In this document: positions 16,537 to 24,577 of the stretch, piece by piece
How positions within the stretch are numbered: the first letter of the stretch is position 1
How the letters are laid out: every line of letters starts with the position of its first letter
Assembly: GCF_030268885.1 (NCBI RefSeq)
Contig: NZ_BSSA01000015.1
Span: forward strand, 1 to 64,000
Reading direction: 5' to 3'
Length of the DNA stretch: 64,000 nt
From: Kitasatospora phosalacinea
Lineage (GTDB): Bacteria > Actinomycetota > Actinomycetes > Streptomycetales > Streptomycetaceae
Position numbers and translations under genes: made by a program
The notes under the pieces: generated by a model
Seen by the model: only the letters and a program-made list of their open reading frames with translations
What the model was told of the DNA's origin: nothing
Database searches by the model: none

Positions 16537-17496
16537 ATGAGCAACCTCGACCGGAAACCCGTCCCGGCCGTCTGCGGACGCCAGGCCGCCACCGGCCCCG
16601 TCAAGGACCTGCTGACCGGGCGCCGCGTTCCGCTCGGCGAGTCCACCGTGGTCCGGCGGCTGCTGCCCAACCTCGGCCGTCGGATGGTCGGCGCCTGGTG
16701 CTTCGTCGACCACTACGGCCCCGACGACATCGCCGACGAACCCGGCATGCAGGTGCCGCCGCACCCCCACATGGGCCTGCAGACCGTCAGCTGGCTGCAC
16801 GAGGGGAGCGTCCTGCACCGGGACAGCCTCGGCAGCCTGCAGACCGTCCGCCCCCGCGAGCTCGGCCTGATGACCTCCGGCCGGGCCATCGCGCACTCCG
16901 AGGAGTCCCCGCGCGAGCACGCGCCCCTGCTGCACGGCGCCCAGCTCTGGGTCGCCCTGCCCGACGCCCACCGGCACACCGCCCCCGCCTTCGAGCACCA
17001 CCCCGAACTCCCCGCCGTCACCGCCGACGGCCTGCACGCCCACCTCATCCTCGGCACCCTCGACGGCGCCACCTCGCCCGGCACCACCCACACCGCCCTC
17101 ACCGGCGCCGACCTCACCCTCCGCGAGGGCGCCGCCCACCGCCTGCCCCTGGACGCCGACTTCGAGTACGCCGTCCTCGCCATGAGCGGCGCCGTCGACG
17201 TCGACGGCGTCCCCGTCGAACCCGGCTCGCTGCTCTACCTCGGCTGCGGCCGCCGCGAACTGCCGCTCCGCGCCCGCACCGACGCGGCCCTGCTGCTCCT
17301 GGGCGGCGAGCCCTTCGAGGAGCGCATCGTCATGTGGTGGAACTTCATCGGCCGCTCGCACGAGGAGATCGCGCAGGCCCGGTCCGACTGGGAGGCGGGA
17401 GCCCGCTTCGGCGAGGTGCACGGCTACGACGGGGCCCGGCTGTCCGCCCCGCAGCTGCCCGCCACGCCGCTGAAACCGCGCGGGCGGGTGCGCTGA
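16537..17496 (+). CDS. Pirin-family bicupin protein
   Basis: A 319-residue pirin homologue starting ATG 16537 (MSNLDRKPVPAVCGRQAA). The N-terminal cupin carries the metal ligands of the family: the HxH of PPHPHMGLQTVSW (about 82-84) and the His/Glu of AIAHSEES (about 126-129). The C-terminal cupin includes EPFEERIVMWWNFIGRS, another pirin hallmark. Pirins are Fe(II) proteins with quercetinase or regulatory roles; which applies here cannot be told. Immediately downstream lies a decayed insertion-sequence region. Confidence 0.92.
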   Translation: MSNLDRKPVPAVCGRQAATGPVKDLLTGRRVPLGESTVVRRLLPNLGRRMVGAWCFVDHYGPDDIADEPGMQVPPHPHMGLQTVSWLHEGSVLHRDSLGSLQTVRPRELGLMTSGRAIAHSEESPREHAPLLHGAQLWVALPDAHRHTAPAFEHHPELPAVTADGLHAHLILGTLDGATSPGTTHTALTGADLTLREGAAHRLPLDADFEYAVLAMSGAVDVDGVPVEPGSLLYLGCGRRELPLRARTDAALLLLGGEPFEERIVMWWNFIGRSHEEIAQARSDWEAGARFGEVHGYDGARLSAPQLPATPLKPRGRVR

Positions 17497-17577
17497 GCTG
17501 TGACGACAGCGGCCTGCCGTTGCTGCGACAGCGACCCCGACCGTTAGGAACCGCGCCGGTGCCGGAAGCCGACCCTC

Positions 17578-17733
17578 GCCTCCCGTCGCGGCGAGCCCGA
17601 CGTCATCGACCTCGGCAGGCTCCGCCACGTCGTCGAGCGGACCTTCGCCCCGCTCCACCGGCTCGAACGCCCCGCCGTCCGGTGGGAGGGACGCCTCGGC
17701 CTCCGCGACGCCTTCGTCCCGCTCGCCCGCTCG
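17578..17733 (+). pseudogene. IS5-type transposase C-terminal remnant
   Basis: In frame 1 this stretch encodes RSRRGEPDVIDLGRLRHVVE continuing RTFAPLHRLERPAVRWEGR and LRDAFVPLARS. This matches the C-terminal end of IS5-group DDE transposases, where VVERT carries the catalytic Glu and RWERR...HEAF follows. There is no start codon, the rest of the enzyme is missing, and the frame continues into a CTCGCCCG-repeat without stop. I could not find terminal inverted repeats. It is a transposition scar between the pirin gene and the broken response regulator. Confidence 0.7.
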
Positions 17734-17959
17734 CCCGCTCGCCCGCGCGCTCGTCCGTCGAAGTCGCCTCGACCGACGGGCACGGTGGTCGTGCTGCGGG
17801 TTCCACGTACCGTCGCGCAGCAGGATCCGGCCCCGACCGGCAACCCGGTGGACGGCGGTGCTTCTGCGGCCACACACTGTCCACCGGAGTCCCGGCCCCA
17901 CCGGGCGGCCCGGTCGGGCAGCGGTCCGACTCCGGTCCGGAGCGGGGGGAAACACGGCA

Positions 17960-18268
17960 TTTCCGCAGTGGCTGCGGTCCCGGCACTCCGCCACGCAGGA
18001 GGAAGTCACGGCGGCGCTGGAGTCGCTGGACCTGCCCGGCACCGTCCGGTCGATCGCGACGGCGATCGACTCGGCCCGGGGGCCCGAGGAGGTGGACCGC
18101 AGCGGTCCGACCTCGGTGCGCAGCGTCCGTAGGGGGCTGCGGTCCCTGGCGGGACGGGCCGTCCGGCTGACCGCCGAGCAGTGGTACGGCAGGGGCGTGC
18201 ACGTGCGCACGCAGGTCGGCGGTTCCGGTCTGTGGTGGTCGACCGCCGTCTGGGAGCGGGAGCGCGAG
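17960..18268 (+). pseudogene. Truncated unknown coding fragment
   Basis: An open frame with strong coding bias encodes a helical protein piece containing EVTAALESLDLPGTVRSIAT, SVRRGLRSLAGRAVRLTAEQ and WYGRGVHVRTQVGGSGLWWS, ending ERERE at the point where the truncated response regulator's own sequence begins. Downstream codons (RRSPRVAG, stop at 18298) look like chance readthrough. The 5' end is undefined. I do not recognise the family. Its abrupt end at about 18270 coincides with the lost end of the response regulator, so one breakpoint cut both genes. Confidence 0.45.
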
Positions 18269-18689
18269 CTCCGAAGGTCTCCACGAGTCGCCGGGTGACG
18301 CTGGGCGCGAACAGCATCTCCCCCTCCGCGATCATCCCGACGGCGGCGAGCAGCCGTTCGGGCGGGGTGTCCTTGAGCAGGAAGCCGCTGGCGCCGGCCT
18401 TCAACGCCGCGAAGACGTAGCTGTCCAGGTCGAAGACGGTCAGCATGACGACCTTGGGCTTGGGCTCGGCGGCCTCGGCGAGGATCCGTTCGAGCGCGGC
18501 GATGCCGCTGATGCCGGGCAGCCGGATGTCCATCAGCACCACGTCCGGGCGGTGGCGGGCGGCCAGTTCGACGGCCTCCTCGCCGGTGGCGGCCTCCCCG
18601 GCCACCTCCAGTCCCGGCGCGGCCCGCACCAGGGCCGCCAGCCCGGCCCGGATCAGCACCTGGTCGTCCACGATCAGAACGGTCGTCAC
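18006..18689 (-). pseudogene. NarL-type response regulator lacking its HTH domain
   Basis: From GTG 18689 a complete receiver domain is readable (about residues 1-120): acidic pocket LIVDDQ, phosphoacceptor Asp in VVLMDIRLPG, Thr in VVMLTVFD and Lys in FLLKDTPPE. The linker MLFAPSVTRRLVETFG (to about 139) is where a LuxR-type HTH should begin. Instead the frame runs through 80 Arg/Pro-rich residues that are the antisense of an unrelated coding fragment. The DNA-binding domain is therefore lost at about 18270. The cognate histidine kinase is intact upstream. It may still act as a phosphate sink. Confidence 0.82.
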
Positions 18690-18731
18690 CTGCGCCGCCT
18701 CCCCCGTCGGCGGAGCGGCCCTGCGCCGCCC

Positions 18732-19928
18732 CTACGCCTCGCCCGCCGGAAGGGGGAGCGAGAACGCCACCGCGAACCCCCCGTGCGGCCGGGGGCCGGC
18801 GTCCACCGACCCGCCGTAGAGCTTGACGCGTTCACGGATCCCGATCAAACCGAGCCCCCCGCCGGGCAGCGGGGCCCCCGGGCGGTCCCCCGCACCGTCG
18901 TCCCCGACCTCGGCGTCCAGCCGGTCCGCCCCGTAGCGCAGGGCGACGGTGACCCGAGCAGACGCACCGGCGTGCTTGAGCACGTTGGTCAGCGCCTCCT
19001 GGACGACCCGGTACGCGCACAGGTCCACGCCCGGCGCGAGCGGGCGCGGCCGTCCGGTGACGGCGACCCGCACGTCCAGCCCGGCGGCGCGGGAGCGGTC
19101 GACCAGCTCGTCCAGGCCGTCCAGGCCGGGGGTGGGCAGGTACGGCCCGTCCTCGTCCGCGTCGGGGGCGAGCCGCAGCACCTGGAGCAGGCTCCGCATC
19201 TCCTCCAGCGCCTCCCGGCTGGTCGCGCCGATCGAGGCCAGGGCGGCCTTCGCAGCCGGCGGGTCGGAGTCGAACACGTACCCGGCCAGGCCGGCCTGCA
19301 CGGCCAGCGCGGAGAGGTGGTGGGCGACCACGTCGTGCAACTCGCGGGCGATCCGCACCCGTTCCTCGACGACGGCGTGCCGGGCGCGAAGTTCCTGTTC
19401 CTGCCTCAACCGCTCGGTCAGCTCGGCGAGCCGGGCGTTGCGCTCGGACAGGCTGCGCATGCCGGTGGCGAAGTACCACACCGTCCCGACGCAGATCGCC
19501 GACTGCGCCAGCGCCAGGAGGGGCTGGATGCCGGCCGCCGTCCCGCTCACCATCCAGATGCCGGTGGTCGCCGCGGCGGCGACGGTCGCTCGGGCCGGGC
19601 GGTGCACGATCACGGTGTAGCAGGCCAGCAGGGGTGCCCACGGGTTCACCGACGGCTGGTACCGGGCAGCGGTGTAGGCCAGCAGTCCCGCGCAGGCGAC
19701 CAGGAACACGACCCACGGCGCACGGCGCCGCAGCACCAGCGGCAGGTGAACCAGCAGGGTCAGTCCGATCGCCCACGCGTCGAACGGGCGCCAGCCCTGC
19801 GCGCGGTACTGGGCCCCGTACGTCTGGAGCGCGTAGACGACGGTCACCCCGGCCAAGGTGACCGCGAGAACCGCGTCGACCACCATCGGATCGGCTCGAA
19901 GCCGCCGTCCGTCCCCACCCTCGCGCAT
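18732..19928 (-). CDS. Two-component sensor histidine kinase, NarX/DesK type
   Basis: A 398-residue membrane kinase starting ATG 19928. Five to six hydrophobic segments span residues 15-155 (for example VVDAVLAVTLAGVTVVYAL and APWVVFLVACAGLLAYTAA) with no extracellular sensor domain. The HisKA_3 dimerisation motif ERVRIARELHDVVAHHLSAL carries the phospho-His. The ATPase domain has CAYRVVQEALTNVLKHAGAS (N box) and GGGLGLIGIRERV (G box). Its partner response regulator, 43 bp downstream, has lost the output domain, so the pathway is probably non-functional for transcription. Confidence 0.92.
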   Translation of the reverse strand: MREGGDGRRLRADPMVVDAVLAVTLAGVTVVYALQTYGAQYRAQGWRPFDAWAIGLTLLVHLPLVLRRRAPWVVFLVACAGLLAYTAARYQPSVNPWAPLLACYTVIVHRPARATVAAAATTGIWMVSGTAAGIQPLLALAQSAICVGTVWYFATGMRSLSERNARLAELTERLRQEQELRARHAVVEERVRIARELHDVVAHHLSALAVQAGLAGYVFDSDPPAAKAALASIGATSREALEEMRSLLQVLRLAPDADEDGPYLPTPGLDGLDELVDRSRAAGLDVRVAVTGRPRPLAPGVDLCAYRVVQEALTNVLKHAGASARVTVALRYGADRLDAEVGDDGAGDRPGAPLPGGGLGLIGIRERVKLYGGSVDAGPRPHGGFAVAFSLPLPAGEA

Positions 19929-20074
19929 CCCCGCACCCTAGGGGGCGGCCCGGGCACCGGTCGTCAACCCTGGGGTTGACGAGAGCACGCGTCCTGCCGG
20001 GTGGCTCGGGGGCGGCGCGCCGGGCGGTGCGCCGGGGGAGGAGCGCGGCGGGGCTCCTCCCCCGGCGGGTCGGT

Positions 20075-20719
20075 TCAGCGCTTGAGGCCGCCGCCACCGC
20101 CGGGGAGGGAGGCGGTCGACTGCATGACCTTGTCGATGAGGCCGTACTCCATCGCCTCCTGCGCGGTGAACCAGCGGTCGCGGTCGGAGTCCTTGGTGAT
20201 CTTGTCGACGTCCTGACCGGAGTGCGCGGCGATCAGCTCGGCCATCTCCAGCTTGGTCCTCAGCAGCTGCTGGGCGTAGATGCGGATGTCGCTGGCCGAT
20301 CCGGCCAGGCCCGCGGAGGGCTGGTGCATGAGGATCTTGGTGTGCGGCAGCGCGAAGCGCTTGCCCGCCGCGCCGGCGGTGAGGAGGAACTGGCCCATCG
20401 AGGCGCAGAAGCCCATGGCGATGGTGACCACGTCGTTCCTGATGTACTGCATGGTGTCGTAGACCGCCATGCCGGCCGTGATCGAACCGCCGGGGGAGTT
20501 GATGTAGAGGTAGATGTCCTCCTCGGACTCGGCGGCCAGCATCAGCAGTTGGGCCGTGAGCTTGTTCGCGATGTCGTCGTCGACGGCCTGGCCGAGGAAG
20601 ACGATGCGGTCCCTCAGCAGTCGGCTGAACACCTGGTCGCCGACGCCCCAGGGGGCCGCGCCCGCGTCGGCCCGGGGGCCGTCCGCCGAGAAACGCTCTC
20701 CGGCATCCTGATGAACCAT
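20075..20719 (-). CDS. clpP: ATP-dependent Clp protease proteolytic subunit (orphan)
   Basis: A 214-residue ClpP serine peptidase starting ATG 20719 after GGGGGAAC. The Ser nucleophile lies in AMGFCASMGQFLL, the His in ILMHQPSAG and the Asp in TKDSDRDRWFTAQEAM, so the triad is complete. The N-terminal 25 residues precede the GVGDQVFSRLLRDRIVFLG core. Streptomyces normally encode ClpP subunits as pairs (clpP1P2, clpP3P4) beside clpX or popR; here no second clpP, clpX or PopR-like gene is adjacent. It is probably a ClpP5-type accessory subunit, inferred from isolation. Confidence 0.92.
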   Translation of the reverse strand: MVHQDAGERFSADGPRADAGAAPWGVGDQVFSRLLRDRIVFLGQAVDDDIANKLTAQLLMLAAESEEDIYLYINSPGGSITAGMAVYDTMQYIRNDVVTIAMGFCASMGQFLLTAGAAGKRFALPHTKILMHQPSAGLAGSASDIRIYAQQLLRTKLEMAELIAAHSGQDVDKITKDSDRDRWFTAQEAMEYGLIDKVMQSTASLPGGGGGLKR

Positions 20720-21336
20720 TGTTCCCCCAACCGGGTTAACGGGTGCTCGGCGGGCCGCTGGAAGTCCGGCCCGTTGAAATGAACGGCCACGGCGGCCCCC
20801 TTTCACCACAAAGACTTTCGGCCGACTGTAGCAGGCGGAATGTCGGGAAGTCGGAGGCCGGATTTCGCCCTTGGCAGACGAAAGGCGGGTTTGGGGTGTT
20901 GCGGGAACAGAACGTGCAAAGCTGTGGGTGTGCCGGTCCGCTCCTGGGCGTGCTCGGGGGCCTGTGGCCTGGTGGGCGCTCAGCTGTGGTGGCAGAAGTG
21001 CCAGTTGGTGGGGATTGACGGCATGGGAGGGCGTGCGGCGGGAGGAGGTCGTGCCGTCGGTGCCGGACCCGGGATCTCGACGGGAGGAATGTGTCGTACT
21101 TGCCGGGATTCCTCGGCGTTGCGCCGTTTTTCGGCCCCGGTGCTCACGGGTGGAATTGCCTCGGCGGTGCCTGCCCGGGAATGCGCGACCGAGTCGGAAT
21201 TCACTTTCCGCGTCGATGGGAATTCCCCCCCGGCGGGAGGTGATTTCCGCGCGCTGCCCGCCGGAGGGGCGGCAGGGCCGCGGCCGCCGCGGTGCCGTAC
21301 CCGGGCCGAGGGGGCGGCCCGGCACCCGGTCGGGCG
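20720..21336. other. 617-bp intergenic region, locally lower GC
   Basis: Between the clpP start and the FAD-oxidase stop lies a region less GC-rich than its neighbours, with AT-rich patches at 20810-20840 and 21110-21245. It should carry the clpP promoter. I see no PopR-type inverted repeat. The only plausible coding content is the minus-strand frame 21204-20980, annotated separately. A CCGGCGGG-rich tract with possible hairpins lies at 21226-21300. Confidence 0.6.
20980..21204 (-). CDS. Possible small peptide ORF with Trp/Cys/His-rich tail
   Basis: A 74-codon frame starts at GTG 21204 (MNSDSVAHSRAGTAEAIPPV) with GCGGAAA upstream. It is polar then proline-rich, and ends in SIPTNWHFCHHS. The codon bias is weaker than in neighbouring genes. 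The plus-strand frames across the same bases look worse. A hydrophilic leader with a short aromatic/Cys/His tail is the general shape of a RiPP precursor, but no maturation enzyme lies beside it. It may simply be a chance ORF. Confidence 0.25.
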   Translation of the reverse strand: MNSDSVAHSRAGTAEAIPPVSTGAEKRRNAEESRQVRHIPPVEIPGPAPTARPPPAARPPMPSIPTNWHFCHHS

Positions 21337-22734
21337 TCAGCTGTCGAAGCCGAGGCCGAGCCGGTCCATGGCCTTGAGCCAGAGGTTGCGGCGGCCGGCG
21401 CGGGCGTCGGCGCGGTGCAGGGACCACTGGGTGAGGCCGATGCCGAGGGAGCGGACCGGCTCCGGCGGGAAGGGCAGCGGCTTGCGGCGGACCAGCTCCA
21501 GGGCGGTGCGTTCGGTGCGGGCCCCGGCGAGCAGGTCGAGCATCACCTCGGCGCCGAAGCGGGTCGCGCCGACGCCCAGGCCGGTGTAGCCCGCGGCGTA
21601 GGCGACCCGGCCGCGGTGGCTGAGGTCGAAGAAGACGGAGAAGCGGGTGCAGGTGTCGATGGCGCCGCCCCAGGCGTGGGTGAAGCGCACGCCCTCCAAC
21701 TGCGGGAAGGTGCGGGCGAAGTGCCGGGCCAGGGTGGCGAAGGTCTCGGGACGCTGGTCGCGGTCGGCGCTGACCCGGCCGCGGTGGCGGTGGACGACGT
21801 CGTAGCCGCCGAACAGGATCCGGTCGTCGGCGGAGATCCGGACGTAGTGGAAGTGGTTGTCGCTGTCCGCCCAGCCCTGGCGGTGCTGCCAGCCGATCGC
21901 GGCGAGCCGTTCGGCGCCGAGCGGTTCGGTCATCAGCGCGTAGTCGTACACCGGCACGGTGTACGGGCGGTGGCGGCGCAGCAGGGAGGGGAAGGCGTTG
22001 GTGGCGAGGGCGACGCGTCCGGCGGTGATCCGGCCGTAGGGGGTGCGGGCGGTGACGCCGGTGGGGGTGGCGGCGAGGTCGGCGGCGGGGGTGTGCTCGT
22101 GGATGCGGACGCCGAGCTCCTCGCAGGCCCGCTTGAGGCCCCAGGCGAGGCGGGCCGGGTTGACCATGGCGACGCCGTGGCGGTCCCACAGGCCGCCGAG
22201 GAAGGTGGGGGAGTCGATCTCGGCGCGGACCTCGTCCCGGTCGAGGACGTCGTGGTGGCTGCCGTAGCGGGCGGCGAGGTCGGCGAACTCGCGCAGTTCG
22301 CCGACCTGGTGGGGCCGGGTGGCGACGGTGAGGGAGCCGGTGCGCTGCCAGTCGCAGTCGATGCCGTAGCGGTGGACGGCGTCCTGCACCGCGTCGAGGT
22401 TGGCGCGGCCGAGCCGTTCGAGTTCGGCGAGTTCGGCGGGCCAGCGCTGGTGGCCGTTGGCGAGACCGTGGGTGAGGCTGGACTCGCAGAAGCCGCCGTT
22501 GCGCCCGGAGGCGGCCCAGCCGCACTCGCGGGCCTCGACCAGCAGGACGTCGCGCCCGGGGTCGCGCTCCTTGGCGAGCAGGGCGGTCCACAGGCCGCTG
22601 TAGCCGCCGCCGACCACCAGCAGGTCGCAGCGGGTGTCGCCGGTCAGGGCGGGGCGGGCGGCGGGCCGGCCGGGGTCGTCGAGCCAGAAGGGGGTGGGCT
22701 GGGCGTCCCGGAGGGCGTGGACGGGATCGGCCAT
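21337..22734 (-). CDS. FAD-dependent amine/amino-acid oxidoreductase (DadA/PuuB-like)
   Basis: A 465-residue flavoprotein starting ATG 22734. The dinucleotide-binding motif is LLVVGGGYSGLWTALLAKE (about 37-55), followed by the second conserved FAD block GWAASGRNGGFCESSLTHG (about 72-90). The C-terminal RVAYAAGYTGLGVGATRFGA contacts FAD. It belongs to the DAO family containing glycine oxidase, PuuB gamma-glutamylputrescine oxidase and OrdL. Polyamine or amino-acid oxidation in the cytoplasm is the likely role; the substrate is not determinable. A GTCAA/TTGAC palindrome lies about 100 bp upstream. Confidence 0.9.
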   Translation of the reverse strand: MADPVHALRDAQPTPFWLDDPGRPAARPALTGDTRCDLLVVGGGYSGLWTALLAKERDPGRDVLLVEARECGWAASGRNGGFCESSLTHGLANGHQRWPAELAELERLGRANLDAVQDAVHRYGIDCDWQRTGSLTVATRPHQVGELREFADLAARYGSHHDVLDRDEVRAEIDSPTFLGGLWDRHGVAMVNPARLAWGLKRACEELGVRIHEHTPAADLAATPTGVTARTPYGRITAGRVALATNAFPSLLRRHRPYTVPVYDYALMTEPLGAERLAAIGWQHRQGWADSDNHFHYVRISADDRILFGGYDVVHRHRGRVSADRDQRPETFATLARHFARTFPQLEGVRFTHAWGGAIDTCTRFSVFFDLSHRGRVAYAAGYTGLGVGATRFGAEVMLDLLAGARTERTALELVRRKPLPFPPEPVRSLGIGLTQWSLHRADARAGRRNLWLKAMDRLGLGFDS

Positions 22735-22830
22735 GGCGGGGCTCCTTCGGCGGTGCGCGGGCGTGTCCGGGCCCCGCGCGGAGAGGACGGGGCCCGGAAG
22801 CCGCCATGAGACCGTGCGGGCGCGTTCAAG

Positions 22831-22845
22831 GTCAATGGCGTTGAC
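22831..22845. promoter_or_regulatory. Palindrome with -35-like TTGACC before the FAD oxidase
   Basis: GTCAATGGCGTTGAC has 5-bp perfect arms. On the minus strand TTGACC overlaps it, and TCTCAT lies 18 bases further toward the oxidase start, a plausible -35/-10 pair. A regulator bound here would overlap the -35 region. Confidence 0.4.
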
Positions 22846-22910
22846 GTAAGGAGGGGTGCGGACAGGGCACGGGCAGAGGGCGGGGCCGGGGCGGGGCCTG
22901 GGCGGGGCGG

Positions 22911-23699
22911 TCAGGGGCCGGTGTGCGGGGCGCGGGCCGCTGCCGAGCCGTCGCGGACCAGTTCACCGGTCAGGTTGCCGTTGGCGCCCGAGCCGAGGAA
23001 CACCACCAGCCGGGCGACGTCCTCCGCATCGGAGAGGCGGCGGGTGGGCGTTCCGGCGGCGAGCCGGTCGGTGAGGGCGGCGGGGAGCGGCGGGCGGCTG
23101 TCGGTGAGGGTGAACCCGGGGGCCACCACGTTGACCAGGACGCCGTCCCGTCCGGCCTCCCAGGCCAGGCTGCGGGCCAGGCCGTGCAGGCCCGACTTGG
23201 CGGTGCCGTAGGGGCCGGGGCCCGGCACGCCCTCCTCCGCGACGCTGGAGGAGACCAGCACGATCCGCCCCCAGCCGCGGGCGCGCATGCCCGGCAGGAC
23301 GGCGCGGACCTGGGCGACGGCCCCGATCAGGTTCGCGCCGATCATGGCCTGCCACTCCGCCAGCGGCACGTGCTCGAAGCGCACGGACGGGTCCGGCGGT
23401 CCGTCCCCGCCCCAGCGGACGGCGTTGGCGACCAGCACGTCCACCCCGCCCCACCGTTCGACCACCGCCCGCACGGCCCGCTCCACGCCGTCCAGGTCCT
23501 CCAGGTCGAGCCGGACGGCGCACGCCTGCCCGCCCCCGGCCGCGATCTCGGCGACGACCCTCCCGGCCTTCTCCGGGCTGTGCCGGTAGGTGACCGCCAC
23601 CCTGGCGCCCTCCCGGCCGTACGCCCGGGCGGTCGCGGCGCCGATGCCGGTCGAGGCGCCGGTGACCAGGACCACGCGGCCCTCCAGTTCGGTGTCCAT
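22911..23699 (-). CDS. Short-chain dehydrogenase/reductase
   Basis: A 262-residue classical SDR starting ATG 23699 after GGAAAGGA. The cofactor motif is VVLVTGASTGIGAATARAYG (TGxxxGIG at about 14-21). The catalytic residues are Ser in VLVSSSVAEEG and Tyr/Lys in GPYGTAKSGL (YxxxK). The C-terminal substrate region contains VVAPGFTLTDS. It lies 68 bp downstream of the azoreductase gene in the same orientation and opposite the MarR gene, so it probably belongs to the same redox-stress operon. It resembles FabG-like reductases; substrate unknown. Confidence 0.92.
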   Translation of the reverse strand: MDTELEGRVVLVTGASTGIGAATARAYGREGARVAVTYRHSPEKAGRVVAEIAAGGGQACAVRLDLEDLDGVERAVRAVVERWGGVDVLVANAVRWGGDGPPDPSVRFEHVPLAEWQAMIGANLIGAVAQVRAVLPGMRARGWGRIVLVSSSVAEEGVPGPGPYGTAKSGLHGLARSLAWEAGRDGVLVNVVAPGFTLTDSRPPLPAALTDRLAAGTPTRRLSDAEDVARLVVFLGSGANGNLTGELVRDGSAAARAPHTGP

Positions 23700-23767
23700 C
23701 GTGCGGAGTCCTTTCCGTTGCTCGCGGGAGCGAGGGGAGGGGGTGGGAAGGGGGTGCGATGGGCGGT

Positions 23768-24424
23768 TCAGGCGGCGGGCGTGCGGGTGGCCAGGGCCGC
23801 GACCCGGGCGAGCGCCTCGGTGCGGGAGGCTTCGTGGGCGTCCCGGAGTTCGGCGAGGAACGGCATCACCGGCGCGTGGGTCAGCTCGGTGTGCACGAAC
23901 TCCAGGTCGGTCAGGCCGAGCGCGGTGAAGTAGGCGCGCAGGTACGGTTCCTGGAAGTCGAACGGCTCCCGGGGCGTGCCGGGTCCGTACGCGCCGCCGC
24001 GGGCGCCGAGGACCACGGCGGACTTGCCCGCGAGCGGGAGCCAGGGCAGCGTGACCCGGTCCAGCCAGACCTTGAGCGCCGCCGGGACGGTGAAGTTGTA
24101 CATCGGTGCCCCGATGGCCAGGACGTCCGCCCCGAGCAGTTCCACGACCAGTGGCCGGGTGGCGTCCCACGCCCGGGCGAGGTCCGGCGCGGCGGCGGCC
24201 ACCGCGTCCATGGCGGCGAGGTCCCGTACGCCGTGCAGCGAGGAGAGGGCGGACAGCCGGACGCGCGCCTCGTCGAGCGGCTGCACCGGGTCGGCCACGA
24301 GATCGCGGTGGGCGTACGTGCCGTCCGGGTGGGCGGCCCTCCAGTGGGCGGCGAAGGCCGTTCCGAGCTTCCGGGAGAACGAGTCGCTGCGGGCGCTGGC
24401 GTCGAGGTGCAGTAACTGCGGCAC
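23768..24424 (-). CDS. azoR: FMN-dependent NADH:quinone reductase / azoreductase
   Basis: A 218-residue AzoR-family flavodoxin-fold enzyme starting GTG 24424 after GGAAGGAAC. The FMN-phosphate loop is LDASARSDSFSRKLG (8-22). The FMN ring loop is APMYNFTVPAALKVWLDRV (about 105-123), and GARGGAYGPGT is the third flavin-binding loop. Such enzymes reduce quinones and azo compounds with NAD(P)H and are typically controlled by quinone-sensing MarR proteins, which fits the divergent MarR gene here. It probably forms an operon with the SDR. Confidence 0.93.
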   Translation of the reverse strand: MPQLLHLDASARSDSFSRKLGTAFAAHWRAAHPDGTYAHRDLVADPVQPLDEARVRLSALSSLHGVRDLAAMDAVAAAAPDLARAWDATRPLVVELLGADVLAIGAPMYNFTVPAALKVWLDRVTLPWLPLAGKSAVVLGARGGAYGPGTPREPFDFQEPYLRAYFTALGLTDLEFVHTELTHAPVMPFLAELRDAHEASRTEALARVAALATRTPAA

Positions 24425-24472
24425 GTGGTTCCTTCCGGTGGGGTGGGAGTGCGACGCTCTGCGACCGCAATT

Positions 24473-24510
24473 AGACTAGACCGAGATGATCTGAAGTCAA
24501 GACGATCTCG
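24473..24510 (-). promoter_or_regulatory. azoR promoter with overlapping MarR-type operator
   Basis: CGAGATGATCT (24482-24492) and AGACGATCTCG (24500-24510) form an imperfect 11-bp inverted repeat (9 of 11 pairs) with a 7-base spacer. On the minus strand TTGACT (24500-24495) and TAGTCT (24478-24473) lie 16 bases apart and form a good -35/-10 for azoR inside the repeat. A further AGACGAT half-site follows just downstream, toward marR. Repression by the adjacent MarR protein is inferred. Confidence 0.65.
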
Positions 24511-24577
24511 GAACAAGACGATATTGGGTGGGGACGATGCTCGGCTGGGATGATCCGGGTTTTGTTACTCTGCCGCC

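Noticed and set aside
17719..17756. Short CTCGCCCG repeat as a CRISPR-like array
   Set aside because: Units are only 8-12 bases, contiguous and without spacers; this is simple-sequence slippage.
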